From CAYZUE01 sp964481825 (lineage in GTDB: Archaea; Hydrothermarchaeota; Hydrothermarchaeia; Hydrothermarchaeales; JALUUU01): a stretch of 21,056 bases of DNA. The stretch covers positions 1 through 21,056 of the forward strand of contig CAYZUE010000017.1 of NCBI GenBank assembly GCA_964481825.1. The letters are read 5' to 3'. The notes beneath the pieces are model-generated. The model did not search any database and had not been told where the DNA came from. It worked only from the letters and a program-made list of their open reading frames with translations. Numbering within the stretch: the first letter of the stretch is position 1; the number at the start of each line of letters is the position of its first letter. Of this stretch, positions 14,145-21,055 are shown one piece after another. Both the position numbers and the translations under genes were made by a program.

Positions 14145-14717
14145 TTATAATACACCCTTCGTACTTGGGATTTCTTTTCCAACTACTTTACATGCATCTT
14201 TTAAAGATAATCCTAGTGATTTGAATAAGGCTTCAGCTTTATGATGTTCGTTTTTCCCTTCAATTATCTTAGTATGGATATTGATCTTGGAATCCATTGA
14301 AAAGGTTGTTATAAAATGTCCTATCATCTCTGAACTTAGCCCTTCTATCTTCTTTCTTCTAAACTTCACGTTGTTTACACAATATCCACGACCGCTCACA
14401 TCTATTGCCGTAAGAATTAATATATCATCCATAGGGATTATTGCTGATCCAAATCGCTTTATACCACATTTATCGGTAAGAGCATCTAGAAATGCTTTGC
14501 CAATGGAAATAGCAACATCCTCTACTATATGATGTTCATTGTCACCAATGGCTTTTACAACAATATCGAAATTACCATGCCTAGAAAAACTACTTAATAA
14601 ATGGTCAAAGAATTTTATTCCTGTATCAATTTTATAATCTCCTTTCCCATCTAAGGTTAAATAAACCTTAACATCCGTTTCACTGGTCTTTCGTTTAATT
14701 TTTGAGGTGCGCATCAT
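14145..14717 (-). CDS. hisB: Imidazoleglycerol-phosphate dehydratase HisB
   Basis: Catalyses dehydration of imidazole glycerol phosphate to imidazole acetol phosphate in histidine synthesis. At 190 residues it is the monofunctional archaeal type, without a phosphatase domain. The manganese-binding histidine motifs are visible: FFDHLLSSFSRHGNFD, HHIVEDVAIS near residues 62-71 (preceded by NE rather than the common DD), and EHHKAEALFKSLGLSL near the end. GGAGG lies just before two tandem ATG codons; either 14717 or 14714 could be used, and the second has better spacing. It follows hisA by 35 bases. Confidence 0.96.
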   Translation of the reverse strand: MMRTSKIKRKTSETDVKVYLTLDGKGDYKIDTGIKFFDHLLSSFSRHGNFDIVVKAIGDNEHHIVEDVAISIGKAFLDALTDKCGIKRFGSAIIPMDDILILTAIDVSGRGYCVNNVKFRRKKIEGLSSEMIGHFITTFSMDSKINIHTKIIEGKNEHHKAEALFKSLGLSLKDACKVVGKEIPSTKGVL

Positions 14718-14752
14718 ATATCCTCCCCCTTTTACTAGTAGTTATATAATGG

Positions 14753-15475
14753 TTACGCTTCATGAGAAGCTAGAAGTGCATCTTTATATCTTAGAGTGCC
14801 AGTATAAATAGCAGATCCTATAACTACTCCTTTTGCTCCAAGGCTCCTAACTTCTTTAATATCATCTATTGAGCTGATTCCCCCGGATACAATAATATCG
14901 AGTGATGAGGATTTAATAACTTCTTCAATAGCAGAAGTATCAATCCCATTCATTAGGCCCTCTACATCAACATTAGTAAATAATATTTCACTTGTATATT
15001 GTTCAAATTTATTGATAATCTTCTTTGCTAAAACTCCAGTTCTTTCCTTCCATCCTCTTATAACAACTTCTCCCTTTTTTGAGTCAAGTGCAACTATCAG
15101 TCTCTCTCGTCCATACTTTTCAACTATCAATTTTAGTTTATCAGTAGATTCAAGGGCCATGGTGCCTAGAATGATTTTATCAACTCCGAGATCTAAGAGG
15201 GTTCTTGCATCTTCAACTGTTCTAATACCCCCACCGAATTGAATCGGAATTCCAAGTTCTTTAACCATTTCTTTTAAAATGTTCTCGTTTGACCGTATTC
15301 CTCTGATAGCTCCATCAAGATCAACTACATGGAGGCGTGGTGCTCCTGCACGTTCCCAAAGTTTTGCAATTTCTAAAGGCTCTTCTATCTCAAGTAATAC
15401 CTGATCTTCCCGTCCTTGTTTAAGCTGTACACACTTTCTATTTTTAAGATCAACTGCAGGTATAGCAAGAAACAT
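14753..15475 (-). CDS. hisA: Phosphoribosylformimino-5-aminoimidazole carboxamide ribotide isomerase HisA
   Basis: A TIM-barrel isomerase that converts ProFAR to PRFAR in histidine synthesis. The two catalytic aspartates are D9 (LAIPAVDL) and D131 (LIVALDSKKGEV). Phosphate-binding loops are FGGGIRTVEDA (80-90) and IVSGGISSIDDI with VVIGSAIYTG near the C-terminus. The 240-residue length is normal. It is the first gene of a hisA-hisB pair; no other his gene is in the window. No Shine-Dalgarno precedes the ATG. The 257-base spacer upstream holds palindromes that may control it. Confidence 0.97.
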   Translation of the reverse strand: MFLAIPAVDLKNRKCVQLKQGREDQVLLEIEEPLEIAKLWERAGAPRLHVVDLDGAIRGIRSNENILKEMVKELGIPIQFGGGIRTVEDARTLLDLGVDKIILGTMALESTDKLKLIVEKYGRERLIVALDSKKGEVVIRGWKERTGVLAKKIINKFEQYTSEILFTNVDVEGLMNGIDTSAIEEVIKSSSLDIIVSGGISSIDDIKEVRSLGAKGVVIGSAIYTGTLRYKDALLASHEA

Positions 15476-15514
15476 ATTTATAACCTTTATATCATAGACA
15501 TTTTATCAATTTTA

Positions 15515-15539
15515 AGACCATTTATCAAAATGGTAGTCT
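15515..15539. repeat. Imperfect hairpin in the hisA upstream region
   Basis: AGACCATTT and AAATGGTAGTCT pair across an ATCA loop, with a small bulge. It is followed by T5 on the + strand, but no + strand gene ends there. On the minus strand it would fall 40 bases before hisA, in a possible leader. Confidence 0.35.
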
Positions 15540-15599
15540 TTTTAAAATGATAAGATGGCCCAATGATTAAATAATTTTTCTATTAGTATGTGTAAAAGT

Positions 15600-15642
15600 T
15601 TAAAGTATATCTGTATTATACTTTAATTTTAAATTCGAATTT
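15600..15642. promoter_or_regulatory. Paired palindromes, candidate operator
   Basis: TTAAAGTATA (15600-15609) and TATACTTTAA (15617-15626) are a perfect ten-base inverted repeat with a seven-base spacer. Five bases later AAATTCGAATTT (15631-15642) is a perfect 12-base palindrome. Both lie 125-170 bases upstream of hisA and about 90 after the Tfx-like gene. They look like dimeric protein-binding sites, though AT-rich DNA makes palindromes more likely by chance. Confidence 0.4.
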
Positions 15643-15732
15643 TTCCAATGTCCGAATTTAATCGTTATATATGCGGCGATTGGTTTCTACGTTTTTGATA
15701 TAAATTCAGAATGTGAGATTAATTTTTTTTTT

Positions 15733-16008
15733 TTAGTAAAGATATCCTTTTTTCAGTATTGCATTACCTTTATAACCTGATTCCTGGAGGATAGCCAGGT
15801 ACTTAAGTTCATCGTTAAAATCCAAGGTTTCCCTTGCAAGTCTTACTTTATCTTTTGCAGTTTTAATAGCAGCTGATACCCTTGGTTGGGAAATTCCTAA
15901 TTGTTTACTTATCTCTCTCTGAGTGTGACCAAGGATGGTGTATCTAAGAACTTCAGCTTGCCGGTTAGTAAGAATTCCAATACCATTACTACTATTACCA
16001 ACAGTCAT
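15733..16008 (-). CDS. Tfx-family HTH transcriptional regulator
   Basis: A 91-residue DNA-binding protein. The HTH core is LTNRQAEVLRYTILGHTQREISKQLGISQPRVSAAI (roughly residues 13-48), followed by KDKVRLARETLDFNDEL. This arrangement matches archaeal Tfx-type regulators, named after the Methanothermobacter protein that binds near the molybdenum formylmethanofuran dehydrogenase operon. It is shorter than Tfx proteins of about 140 residues, so the C-terminal sensing part is reduced. The TATA box at 16034-16040 is inside an inverted repeat, suggesting self-regulation. The predicted start site gives almost no leader. It is divergent from the two-gene operon at 16126, a possible target. Confidence 0.75.
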   Translation of the reverse strand: MTVGNSSNGIGILTNRQAEVLRYTILGHTQREISKQLGISQPRVSAAIKTAKDKVRLARETLDFNDELKYLAILQESGYKGNAILKKGYLY

Positions 16009-16030
16009 AATAGGTTACTATTATAAAATT

Positions 16031-16044
16031 AGGATATAAATCCT
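16031..16044 (-). promoter_or_regulatory. TATA box of the Tfx-like gene within an inverted repeat
   Basis: AGGATATAAATCCT has five-base arms AGGAT/ATCCT around the TATA core. On the minus strand the core TTTATAT is centred about 29 bases before the gene's ATG. A protein bound to the arms would block TBP, so this is a plausible repressor site. Confidence 0.45.
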
Positions 16045-16125
16045 TTTCTATCCATATTATTATATATTATCCTGTTTGATTTACCAGGAGATAGATAATA
16101 TAATCGTATTATTAGAGGTGAAGAT

Positions 16126-16458
16126 ATGGCTAGATTGTTCACAGATACTTATGAAGAAGAAATAACTAAAAAAGATATTGAAGATTTGAGTAAAAAAAAT
16201 AAAGCAGGGATTATTGTAGAGGATGTTCCGGGTGGAACAGATGTGAGTATACCGATTCGTATAGATTATATGAATGGAGACTATCATAAAGCATTTGATC
16301 TGCTTAAAAGTAATGATATACCAATTAAGTATAAGACTGTTATGACCGTACCCCCATTCCATGCAACTCTCCATATGTTTCCCAGTTATGGGTTGGAGGC
16401 TATGCAACTTTTATTGAAAAATAAAATAAAGATGTACAAGGCAAAGCCTGTCTTCTAA
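16126..16458 (+). CDS. Conserved-looking protein of unknown function (110 aa)
   Basis: I do not recognise a family. The protein is soluble, has no cysteines, and looks mixed alpha/beta: an N-terminal acidic helix (EEEITKKDIEDLSKKNKA), strands with GIIVEDVPGGTDVSIPIRID, then YKTVMTVPPFHATLHMFPS and a C-terminal helix EAMQLLLKNKIK. The ATG has a good GAGGTGA Shine-Dalgarno (16115-16121). Its stop TAA shares a base with the ATG of the next gene, so the two form an operon and may act together. A TATA-like TATTATATATT lies near 16056-16068. Confidence 0.7.
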   Translation: MARLFTDTYEEEITKKDIEDLSKKNKAGIIVEDVPGGTDVSIPIRIDYMNGDYHKAFDLLKSNDIPIKYKTVMTVPPFHATLHMFPSYGLEAMQLLLKNKIKMYKAKPVF

Positions 16459-16979
16459 TGATACCTAAAAATCCTTGTAAACATCGAATCAAGGAATATT
16501 GTGACCTAACAGAGAGGGCTTGTGTAGGTACTAGAGTAGATAAAAAAACCGGAAGTCACACCGTTGATTTTTGGGTTGAATGTTCCTGTCCTAATTACAA
16601 ATCAATCGAATGTTCAGACATATCCCATAGTGATAAAGGCCATTCACTGGAAAAAAATACAGATATTGAAATTATCCTCTTTGGACCCATTGAGAAACAA
16701 GATCAATGTAATACAGGTTGTGTGAATGATGCTGTCGATCTACAAGCAGATATACTCCAAGGATTCTTCCAACGAAGATATGGGGATAAGATTAGAGTTA
16801 AAGGAATAGATATAGCTTCAGAGACTGCTAGGGATTATCCTGCAGTATCTAGATTTATAAAAAATGGGGTATCTCATCTTGTCATGATAAACAATGAGAT
16901 TAAATTTCAAGGCGGTATTGATCTTGAGTATCTTAAGCAGGAGATAATAAAACTTGGAGGAGAGGAGATTAAGTCCTAG
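16458..16979 (+). CDS. Cysteine-rich protein with thioredoxin-like C-terminal half, function unknown
   Basis: A 173-residue protein. The first 55 residues hold six cysteines (CKHRIKEYC, ERACVG, VECSCPNY, IECSD), enough for a metal or iron-sulfur site. The C-terminal part begins IEIILFGPIEKQDQCNTGCVNDAVDLQ and ends VSRFIKNGVSHLVMINNEIKFQGGID. The strand-CxxxC-helix start and the late beta hairpin resemble a thioredoxin/glutaredoxin fold, but the active site would be CNTGC, not CxxC. A redox or metal-carrier role is inference. It is the second gene of an operon and overlaps the end of the convergent radical SAM gene by 11 bases. Confidence 0.65.
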   Translation: MIPKNPCKHRIKEYCDLTERACVGTRVDKKTGSHTVDFWVECSCPNYKSIECSDISHSDKGHSLEKNTDIEIILFGPIEKQDQCNTGCVNDAVDLQADILQGFFQRRYGDKIRVKGIDIASETARDYPAVSRFIKNGVSHLVMINNEIKFQGGIDLEYLKQEIIKLGGEEIKS

Positions 16980-19050
16980 TTTCTAAATTATTTATTAAAT
17001 TTATCAAGACTTCCAGTTCGTCCCTTGATTTTAAGTAAGGATGAGTTCTAAATAACATATGATTAGTCTCATCTCTTAGATTATTAAGTTGGATTAAAAA
17101 ACTTTTGTCTTTCACGTTTTCCAGATGTTTGAGTTTTTTATAAGTTATACGAATGTATGTAGTTACTTCTTTTATTATCCCTATCTCTGTATCTTTCAAA
17201 TACTCATTAGCTTTAGAAAGGGTTTCAATAATTTTTTTCTTCTCTTTTTCAGCCACCTTTTTATAGTCTTCAAGATTTACAGAATTAAGGATATATTCCG
17301 GTTCTATTCTACCTTTTAGTACTCCATTTATTTCATTCTCATTTGTATTCGAGGATTCAATTATACGGAGTGCCAGACCCATATCTGAAGTAAGTTGTTG
17401 GGCAGATATTTCAAGAGCTTGAATTAGGTCTTCAATATGTTCCAAAGTCTCGTTTAAAACTTCAGGAGAAATCATACGTCTCTTACTGATTTCAAGTAGG
17501 TTACCTATGAAATTAGCTAAATCAATGCTTTTGAACTCAAAGATGTACGGAATTGTAAGTTTGTTAATAACTATCTTATTTCTAACTCTTGTAATACCTA
17601 GAGGAATTACAATTTTTTTGTAATCTTCGATTTCAAATAAGGGAGCTCCAGGATATGCCATAAGCATATTGTTAAAGCTAATGGTAGGTAACAAAGAGAA
17701 CCTTGAATAAGCATCATAAATTAGTTTGGTAATTGCTTTAAGTTCTTCAGCAACTTCCACTAACCCACCCCTTTTCTTTGGTCTAGAGGTAATAATAAAC
17801 ATTCCGGGGTGAATCCCAATTTCTAGGCATTGATTAATTATTTTCTTTATTTTAAGAACATATTTTTCTTCATTTCCCTCTACAGTTTTTTTGAAGTACT
17901 TTATCTTCTCCGGAATTAAACTCTCTGCACCAATTTGAAGTTTAATGAAATTACATTTTTTTAGCATTTTAAGTATTTCTATATCCTTTACTGAATCAAC
18001 ACTAATCATTGCACCAAATTGGATATGTTTGTCCAAGTCATGTTCTAATATAAGGGTACAGAGATTTTTTATCCATCTATAGTTCTGTATAAATTGATCA
18101 TCTTCAAAAGTTACATGAGTAATTCCTTGTTTTATCGCTTCATCTAACCATCCTACAATTCGGTAGGGAGAAAGTCGACGTCCAAAAGGGGTTGATATAC
18201 TACAGTATGAACACTTGCCCCAGTTACATCCCCTTTGGGCGTAGATACTTATTGCTTTATATCCCTTTTTAGTTACAATATCCCAAGGGTATTCTTGCAT
18301 TAATGTGTTTAGTTCTTCTTCAGTGGGGTAAGGCATTAACTGTTTTAAGAAGATATTGAAAGGCATTTTTATTTTTTCCTTCCACGAATTGTATAACCCT
18401 TTGTAATCCAGTTTTGTATTAACAATTGTCCCCTCAAAGGTCTTTATAAAAACACCATTTATAGGTATATGAAGATTTAACATCTTTCCTTCAAAATTTA
18501 TTTTTCTAATAAATTGTGCAGTTACAATCTTGTTTCCAACTTTGGAGGGTATTGGACTTCGGTAAAATACTTTCTTTTCTAGGATTGGTTTCAATTTGTT
18601 GCTAAAATACTCTATCTCCTCATCTTTTAGTTTTACTTTTTCTGAGAAAGGTTCAATAAGCCCATCTTTTTTTAATCCCTTTAAATTGTCTATAACAATT
18701 GGCAGTAATATTTCACATTCACCTTCAATAACCATATCAATACCCATTGCATTTATCAGTGAACTTGCATGTCCAGACACACCTTTACCACCTAGGATTG
18801 TAACAATTTCTGGACAAGTCTTTTTTATCTTAATTGCGGTATTCAATATGTATTTTAATTCAAGGGTACTCAAAACTGAAAGAGCTACGGTATCACATCC
18901 CTCTTTTATAAAATCTAGAAGTTCAGTTTCAGAAGTTGCAAACTTCAAACTTTTGACTTTCTTTTTTAATATTTGTAGGAATGGCATTATAGCTGGGGCT
19001 TCACTTCGACAGAATTTATCATAGTCCATATAGAAGATTAGTTTAGTCAA
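16969..19050 (-). CDS. B12-binding-type radical SAM protein of unknown function
   Basis: A 693-residue protein. The N-terminal 125 residues look like the B12-binding Rossmann domain of class B radical SAM enzymes (DTVALSVLSTLELKYILN, then IVTILGGKGVSGHASSLI and IDMVIEGECEILLP), but no DxHxxG base-off motif is seen. The radical SAM centre is RGCNWGKCSYCS, with C275, C280 and C283 spaced CX4CX2C rather than CX3CX2C. Barrel segments follow (ITHVTFEDDQFIQN, FIKLQIGAESLIPEKIKYFK). The last 170 residues are helical and lysine/glutamate-rich. The start is TTG 19050 with GGAGGT upstream; no in-frame ATG precedes it. The substrate is unknown. Confidence 0.82.
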   Translation of the reverse strand: MTKLIFYMDYDKFCRSEAPAIMPFLQILKKKVKSLKFATSETELLDFIKEGCDTVALSVLSTLELKYILNTAIKIKKTCPEIVTILGGKGVSGHASSLINAMGIDMVIEGECEILLPIVIDNLKGLKKDGLIEPFSEKVKLKDEEIEYFSNKLKPILEKKVFYRSPIPSKVGNKIVTAQFIRKINFEGKMLNLHIPINGVFIKTFEGTIVNTKLDYKGLYNSWKEKIKMPFNIFLKQLMPYPTEEELNTLMQEYPWDIVTKKGYKAISIYAQRGCNWGKCSYCSISTPFGRRLSPYRIVGWLDEAIKQGITHVTFEDDQFIQNYRWIKNLCTLILEHDLDKHIQFGAMISVDSVKDIEILKMLKKCNFIKLQIGAESLIPEKIKYFKKTVEGNEEKYVLKIKKIINQCLEIGIHPGMFIITSRPKKRGGLVEVAEELKAITKLIYDAYSRFSLLPTISFNNMLMAYPGAPLFEIEDYKKIVIPLGITRVRNKIVINKLTIPYIFEFKSIDLANFIGNLLEISKRRMISPEVLNETLEHIEDLIQALEISAQQLTSDMGLALRIIESSNTNENEINGVLKGRIEPEYILNSVNLEDYKKVAEKEKKKIIETLSKANEYLKDTEIGIIKEVTTYIRITYKKLKHLENVKDKSFLIQLNNLRDETNHMLFRTHPYLKSRDELEVLINLINNLETRT

Positions 19051-19182
19051 ATAGCATCAACCTCCAACTCTAACCATCATATTTTTTACAGTATTTTCCT
19101 TAGAAATACTCTTAGTTTTATAATGTAGTTTTACCCCTAAATAATATTATGGTTACTTTCTTAAAATATGAGGAAGTAGTTT

Positions 19183-19373
19183 TTAATTTCCTGCTTTGGT
19201 AGCTATCGTTTCTATCTCCTTATCGGTCATGATTACTATTCTTTTTGAAGGATTAGAATATAACAAGTTCTGTAATGTATTAAACAAAGTTTTTTTATCC
19301 CTTTCAGCTTTTTCGTAAGCCCTCTTTTCTACTTCAAGGATGGATTCATAATTTTTTCACAACATTTTGCCAT
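19183..19373 (-). pseudogene. Small frameshifted gene (about 63 aa if intact), unknown function
   Basis: From ATG 19373 the frame reads MAKCCEKIMNPSLK and stops. The next frame then runs open as NYESILEVEKRAYEKAERDK and continues to RIVIMTDKEIETIATKAGN before TAA at 19183. The two join smoothly if the A6 run at 19352-19357 (minus strand) had seven A. The result would be a charged helix followed by a strand and helix. The downstream frame has no start codon before its middle, and a TGA closes it upstream. Either a real frameshift or a homopolymer sequencing error explains this. No homolog is recognised. Confidence 0.5.
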
Positions 19374-19421
19374 ATTTTTTTTTTAGGGTTAATTCACACT
19401 TTTTTTGTGCTGTCACTAAGC

Positions 19422-19430
19422 TTTTTATAA
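19422..19430 (+). promoter_or_regulatory. TATA box of the nuclease-like gene, possibly used in both directions
   Basis: TTTTTATAA is centred about 30 bases before ATG 19456, putting the start site near 19454, so the message would be leaderless. The same bases on the other strand read TTATAAAAA and would place a minus-strand start about 28 bases before the frameshifted small gene. Confidence 0.5.
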
Positions 19431-19455
19431 TACATTTATCGTTAATTTGTTTTTC

Positions 19456-19911
19456 ATGAATCCCTTTATAGAACTTGTAACAAGTACTTGGCAGGGTCTA
19501 GAGGAATTCACTCGGACTGTTTTAGAGGCACATGGTTATGAATGTGATTTTCGAAAGATATTCAGGAATAAGCATCGTAAATTTGAGATTGATGTTATTG
19601 CAAAGAACAAACACTATATTCTTGCTATAGATTGTAAACGTTACATTAAAACAAAATCTCGAGCAAATGCCCTGAAAAAAGAATCGAAAAAACACTTTGA
19701 GAGATGTGTTGAATATACTATTATAACCAAAGAATATGTTATTCCGGTGATTGTCACTTTACTTGATGATTCCCTTTTTTCTGCTAATGGATGTATTGTA
19801 ATCCCTGTTATCTCCCTAAATGACTTTCTTCTACATATCGATAACTACCTAGAGATTCTAATAGAAAATCCTTCTTCATCTAATCCCAATCTCCTTTCAT
19901 CTTTAAGGTAA
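19456..19911 (+). CDS. PD-(D/E)XK nuclease-like protein
   Basis: A 151-residue protein with the core of restriction-endonuclease-like nucleases: after helix LEEFTRTVLEAHGYECDFR (E16 or E17 could be the helix Glu), EIDVIAKNK supplies D46, and ILAIDCKRY supplies D59-x-K61. This matches Mrr/Holliday-resolvase-like archaeal proteins, and no DNA-recognition domain is fused. ATG 19456 is chosen over an in-frame TTG at 19447 because the TATA box predicts transcription starting near 19454. No methyltransferase or other defence gene is nearby, so a repair role is as likely as restriction. Its last 67 bases overlap the end of the antiparallel TorD-like gene. Confidence 0.7.
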   Translation: MNPFIELVTSTWQGLEEFTRTVLEAHGYECDFRKIFRNKHRKFEIDVIAKNKHYILAIDCKRYIKTKSRANALKKESKKHFERCVEYTIITKEYVIPVIVTLLDDSLFSANGCIVIPVISLNDFLLHIDNYLEILIENPSSSNPNLLSSLR

Positions 19912-20963
19912 AGTAGTACTTCATTTCCATCCATCTTTTTTCCCATTTCGAGCATTGCTTGAACTTGATTGTAGTCACATTCAATGATATTTTTTGTAAT
20001 AGCTCCAATAGAAACGTAAAAATCAAATTCCTTAATATCCTCTTCTCTAACCTCTGTAGTTCGATGGAATTTTTCTGAAACTCCCTTCCGGAACTCAGGA
20101 TTTAGAAGGTCATCACAAAGATATGGGATCCACTCGATCATATGTTTGTGCAAATGATTATATTGCATCTCCAAATAACTAATAGCGATTTTTTTATCTC
20201 CTTTTCTCCATGATTCAAGCTCTCTTTCGCAGAGGAGATACATAAATTGCAGCTCTATTTTAACATCATCTGCAGGATCATTTCCATAATCTCCTGTAAG
20301 ATAGCATCCAGCTTTTTCGTAAGACTTATTAACTATCCCTGTAAGTTCACCTATGATCTGTTTCTCTCCACGATATACAGATTCATAGCAAGATAGCCAA
20401 GGGAAGAATGAATCATAAAAAATTGTTAGATGTTCATCACGTAATCTTTCCAGAATAAGTGTATTCTGTTTCCCCTTAATGTGGCGAAGATATTTCTTGA
20501 GTAGTTGTATTCCCTCCAGGGTTCTTGATTCCGATACGAAGGTTGCTGTTAAAGTCTTTAATGTCGAATCAAAATCTCCTATAAGAAGGTTCTCAACGAA
20601 ATCTTTAGTAGGTTCAGAGAAGCTTCTTGCTATATGAAAATATATGTTTCTGCGTGCAATAGCTATTTTCACAAATTCATCTATTCTCTTGGGTAAAATA
20701 GGTTTAGATTCTATGTTTGGCTCTTTGCCTTTAAGAAATTTTCTCCATTTTTTTGAATCCTTAATATTCATAGCTCTGACCCAAAATAAGTAAGGATATC
20801 TCTTCTGAAATTTTTTCCATTCTTCAGCTAAATCAGGATCAATATTGAAAAAATAAGAGCATAGAAACAGAGGTTTCTTGCTATCAAACCAGCCTACCTT
20901 TTCCGCTTTTCTGAGTGGCCACCGGATCAATATATGACGAGCTAGTCCGATCAGTGCCTGCAC
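19845..20963 (-). CDS. TorD/DmsD-family molybdoenzyme chaperone
   Basis: TorD-family proteins hold and proofread molybdopterin oxidoreductases before cofactor insertion. The helical TorD domain spans about residues 97-295 of 372: ARRNIYFHIARSFSEPTKDF, YDSFFPWLSCYESVYRG, DDVKIELQFMYLLCERELE and YNHLHKHMIEWIPYLCDDLL. It carries an N-terminal extension of about 95 residues and a tail of about 75 that I cannot assign. The start is uncertain: GTG 20963 has no Shine-Dalgarno, but CTATATATG near 20979-20988 (minus strand TATA) would start transcription close to it; TTG 20930 is an alternative. The gene upstream on the same strand may encode its client enzyme. Confidence 0.75.
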   Translation of the reverse strand: MQALIGLARHILIRWPLRKAEKVGWFDSKKPLFLCSYFFNIDPDLAEEWKKFQKRYPYLFWVRAMNIKDSKKWRKFLKGKEPNIESKPILPKRIDEFVKIAIARRNIYFHIARSFSEPTKDFVENLLIGDFDSTLKTLTATFVSESRTLEGIQLLKKYLRHIKGKQNTLILERLRDEHLTIFYDSFFPWLSCYESVYRGEKQIIGELTGIVNKSYEKAGCYLTGDYGNDPADDVKIELQFMYLLCERELESWRKGDKKIAISYLEMQYNHLHKHMIEWIPYLCDDLLNPEFRKGVSEKFHRTTEVREEDIKEFDFYVSIGAITKNIIECDYNQVQAMLEMGKKMDGNEVLLYLKDERRLGLDEEGFSIRISR

Positions 20964-20998
20964 TGGATGAGGTAAAAAACTATATATGCCCCTAAGAT

Positions 20999-21055
20999 TT
21001 AATTGCCGAGATGATTGATCTGGGAGACATCTCCATTTGTAAGAAATTCCCCTTT
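20999..21055 (-). CDS. C-terminal fragment of a gene entering from the right edge
   Basis: Read on the minus strand, the last bases encode KGEFLTNGDVSQINHLGN and stop at TAA (20999-21001). The frame is open to the window edge. The stop lies 35 bases before the TorD-like start, on the same strand. TorD genes usually neighbour their molybdopterin oxidoreductase partner, so this may be the end of such an enzyme, but 18 residues cannot prove it. Confidence 0.4.
   Translation of the reverse strand, partial: KGEFLTNGDVSQINHLGN

Larger units (their letters stand above)
15476..15732. other. Non-coding spacer upstream of hisA
   Basis: No open frame with coding character is seen on either strand. The spacer holds an imperfect hairpin at 15515-15539, a TATA-like GATAAAAT (minus strand) near 15502-15509 that could serve hisA, two perfect palindromes at 15600-15626 and 15631-15642, and a run of T at the 15733 end next to the Tfx-like gene stop. 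Confidence 0.5.
19051..19446. other. Spacer between the radical SAM and nuclease-like genes
   Basis: Apart from the frameshifted small gene at 19183-19373, the spacer holds a perfect seven-base hairpin (AGTATTT at 19090-19096 with AAATACT at 19104-19110), a TATA-like GTTTTATAATG near 19116-19126 that could serve the radical SAM gene on the minus strand, and the TATA element at 19422-19430. No RNA gene is seen. Confidence 0.4.

Noticed and set aside
18596..19024. Plus-strand open frame of 142 codons
   Set aside because: It mirrors the B12-binding-like domain of the radical SAM protein and is rich in Ser/Ile/Phe, as expected for an antisense shadow.
19357..19365. ATG TTG TGA at the head of the downstream frame, as possible selenocysteine
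   Set aside because: A selenocysteine at the third codon is unlikely, no SECIS-like structure is evident, and TGA serves as an ordinary stop elsewhere; a frameshift in the A run explains the site better.
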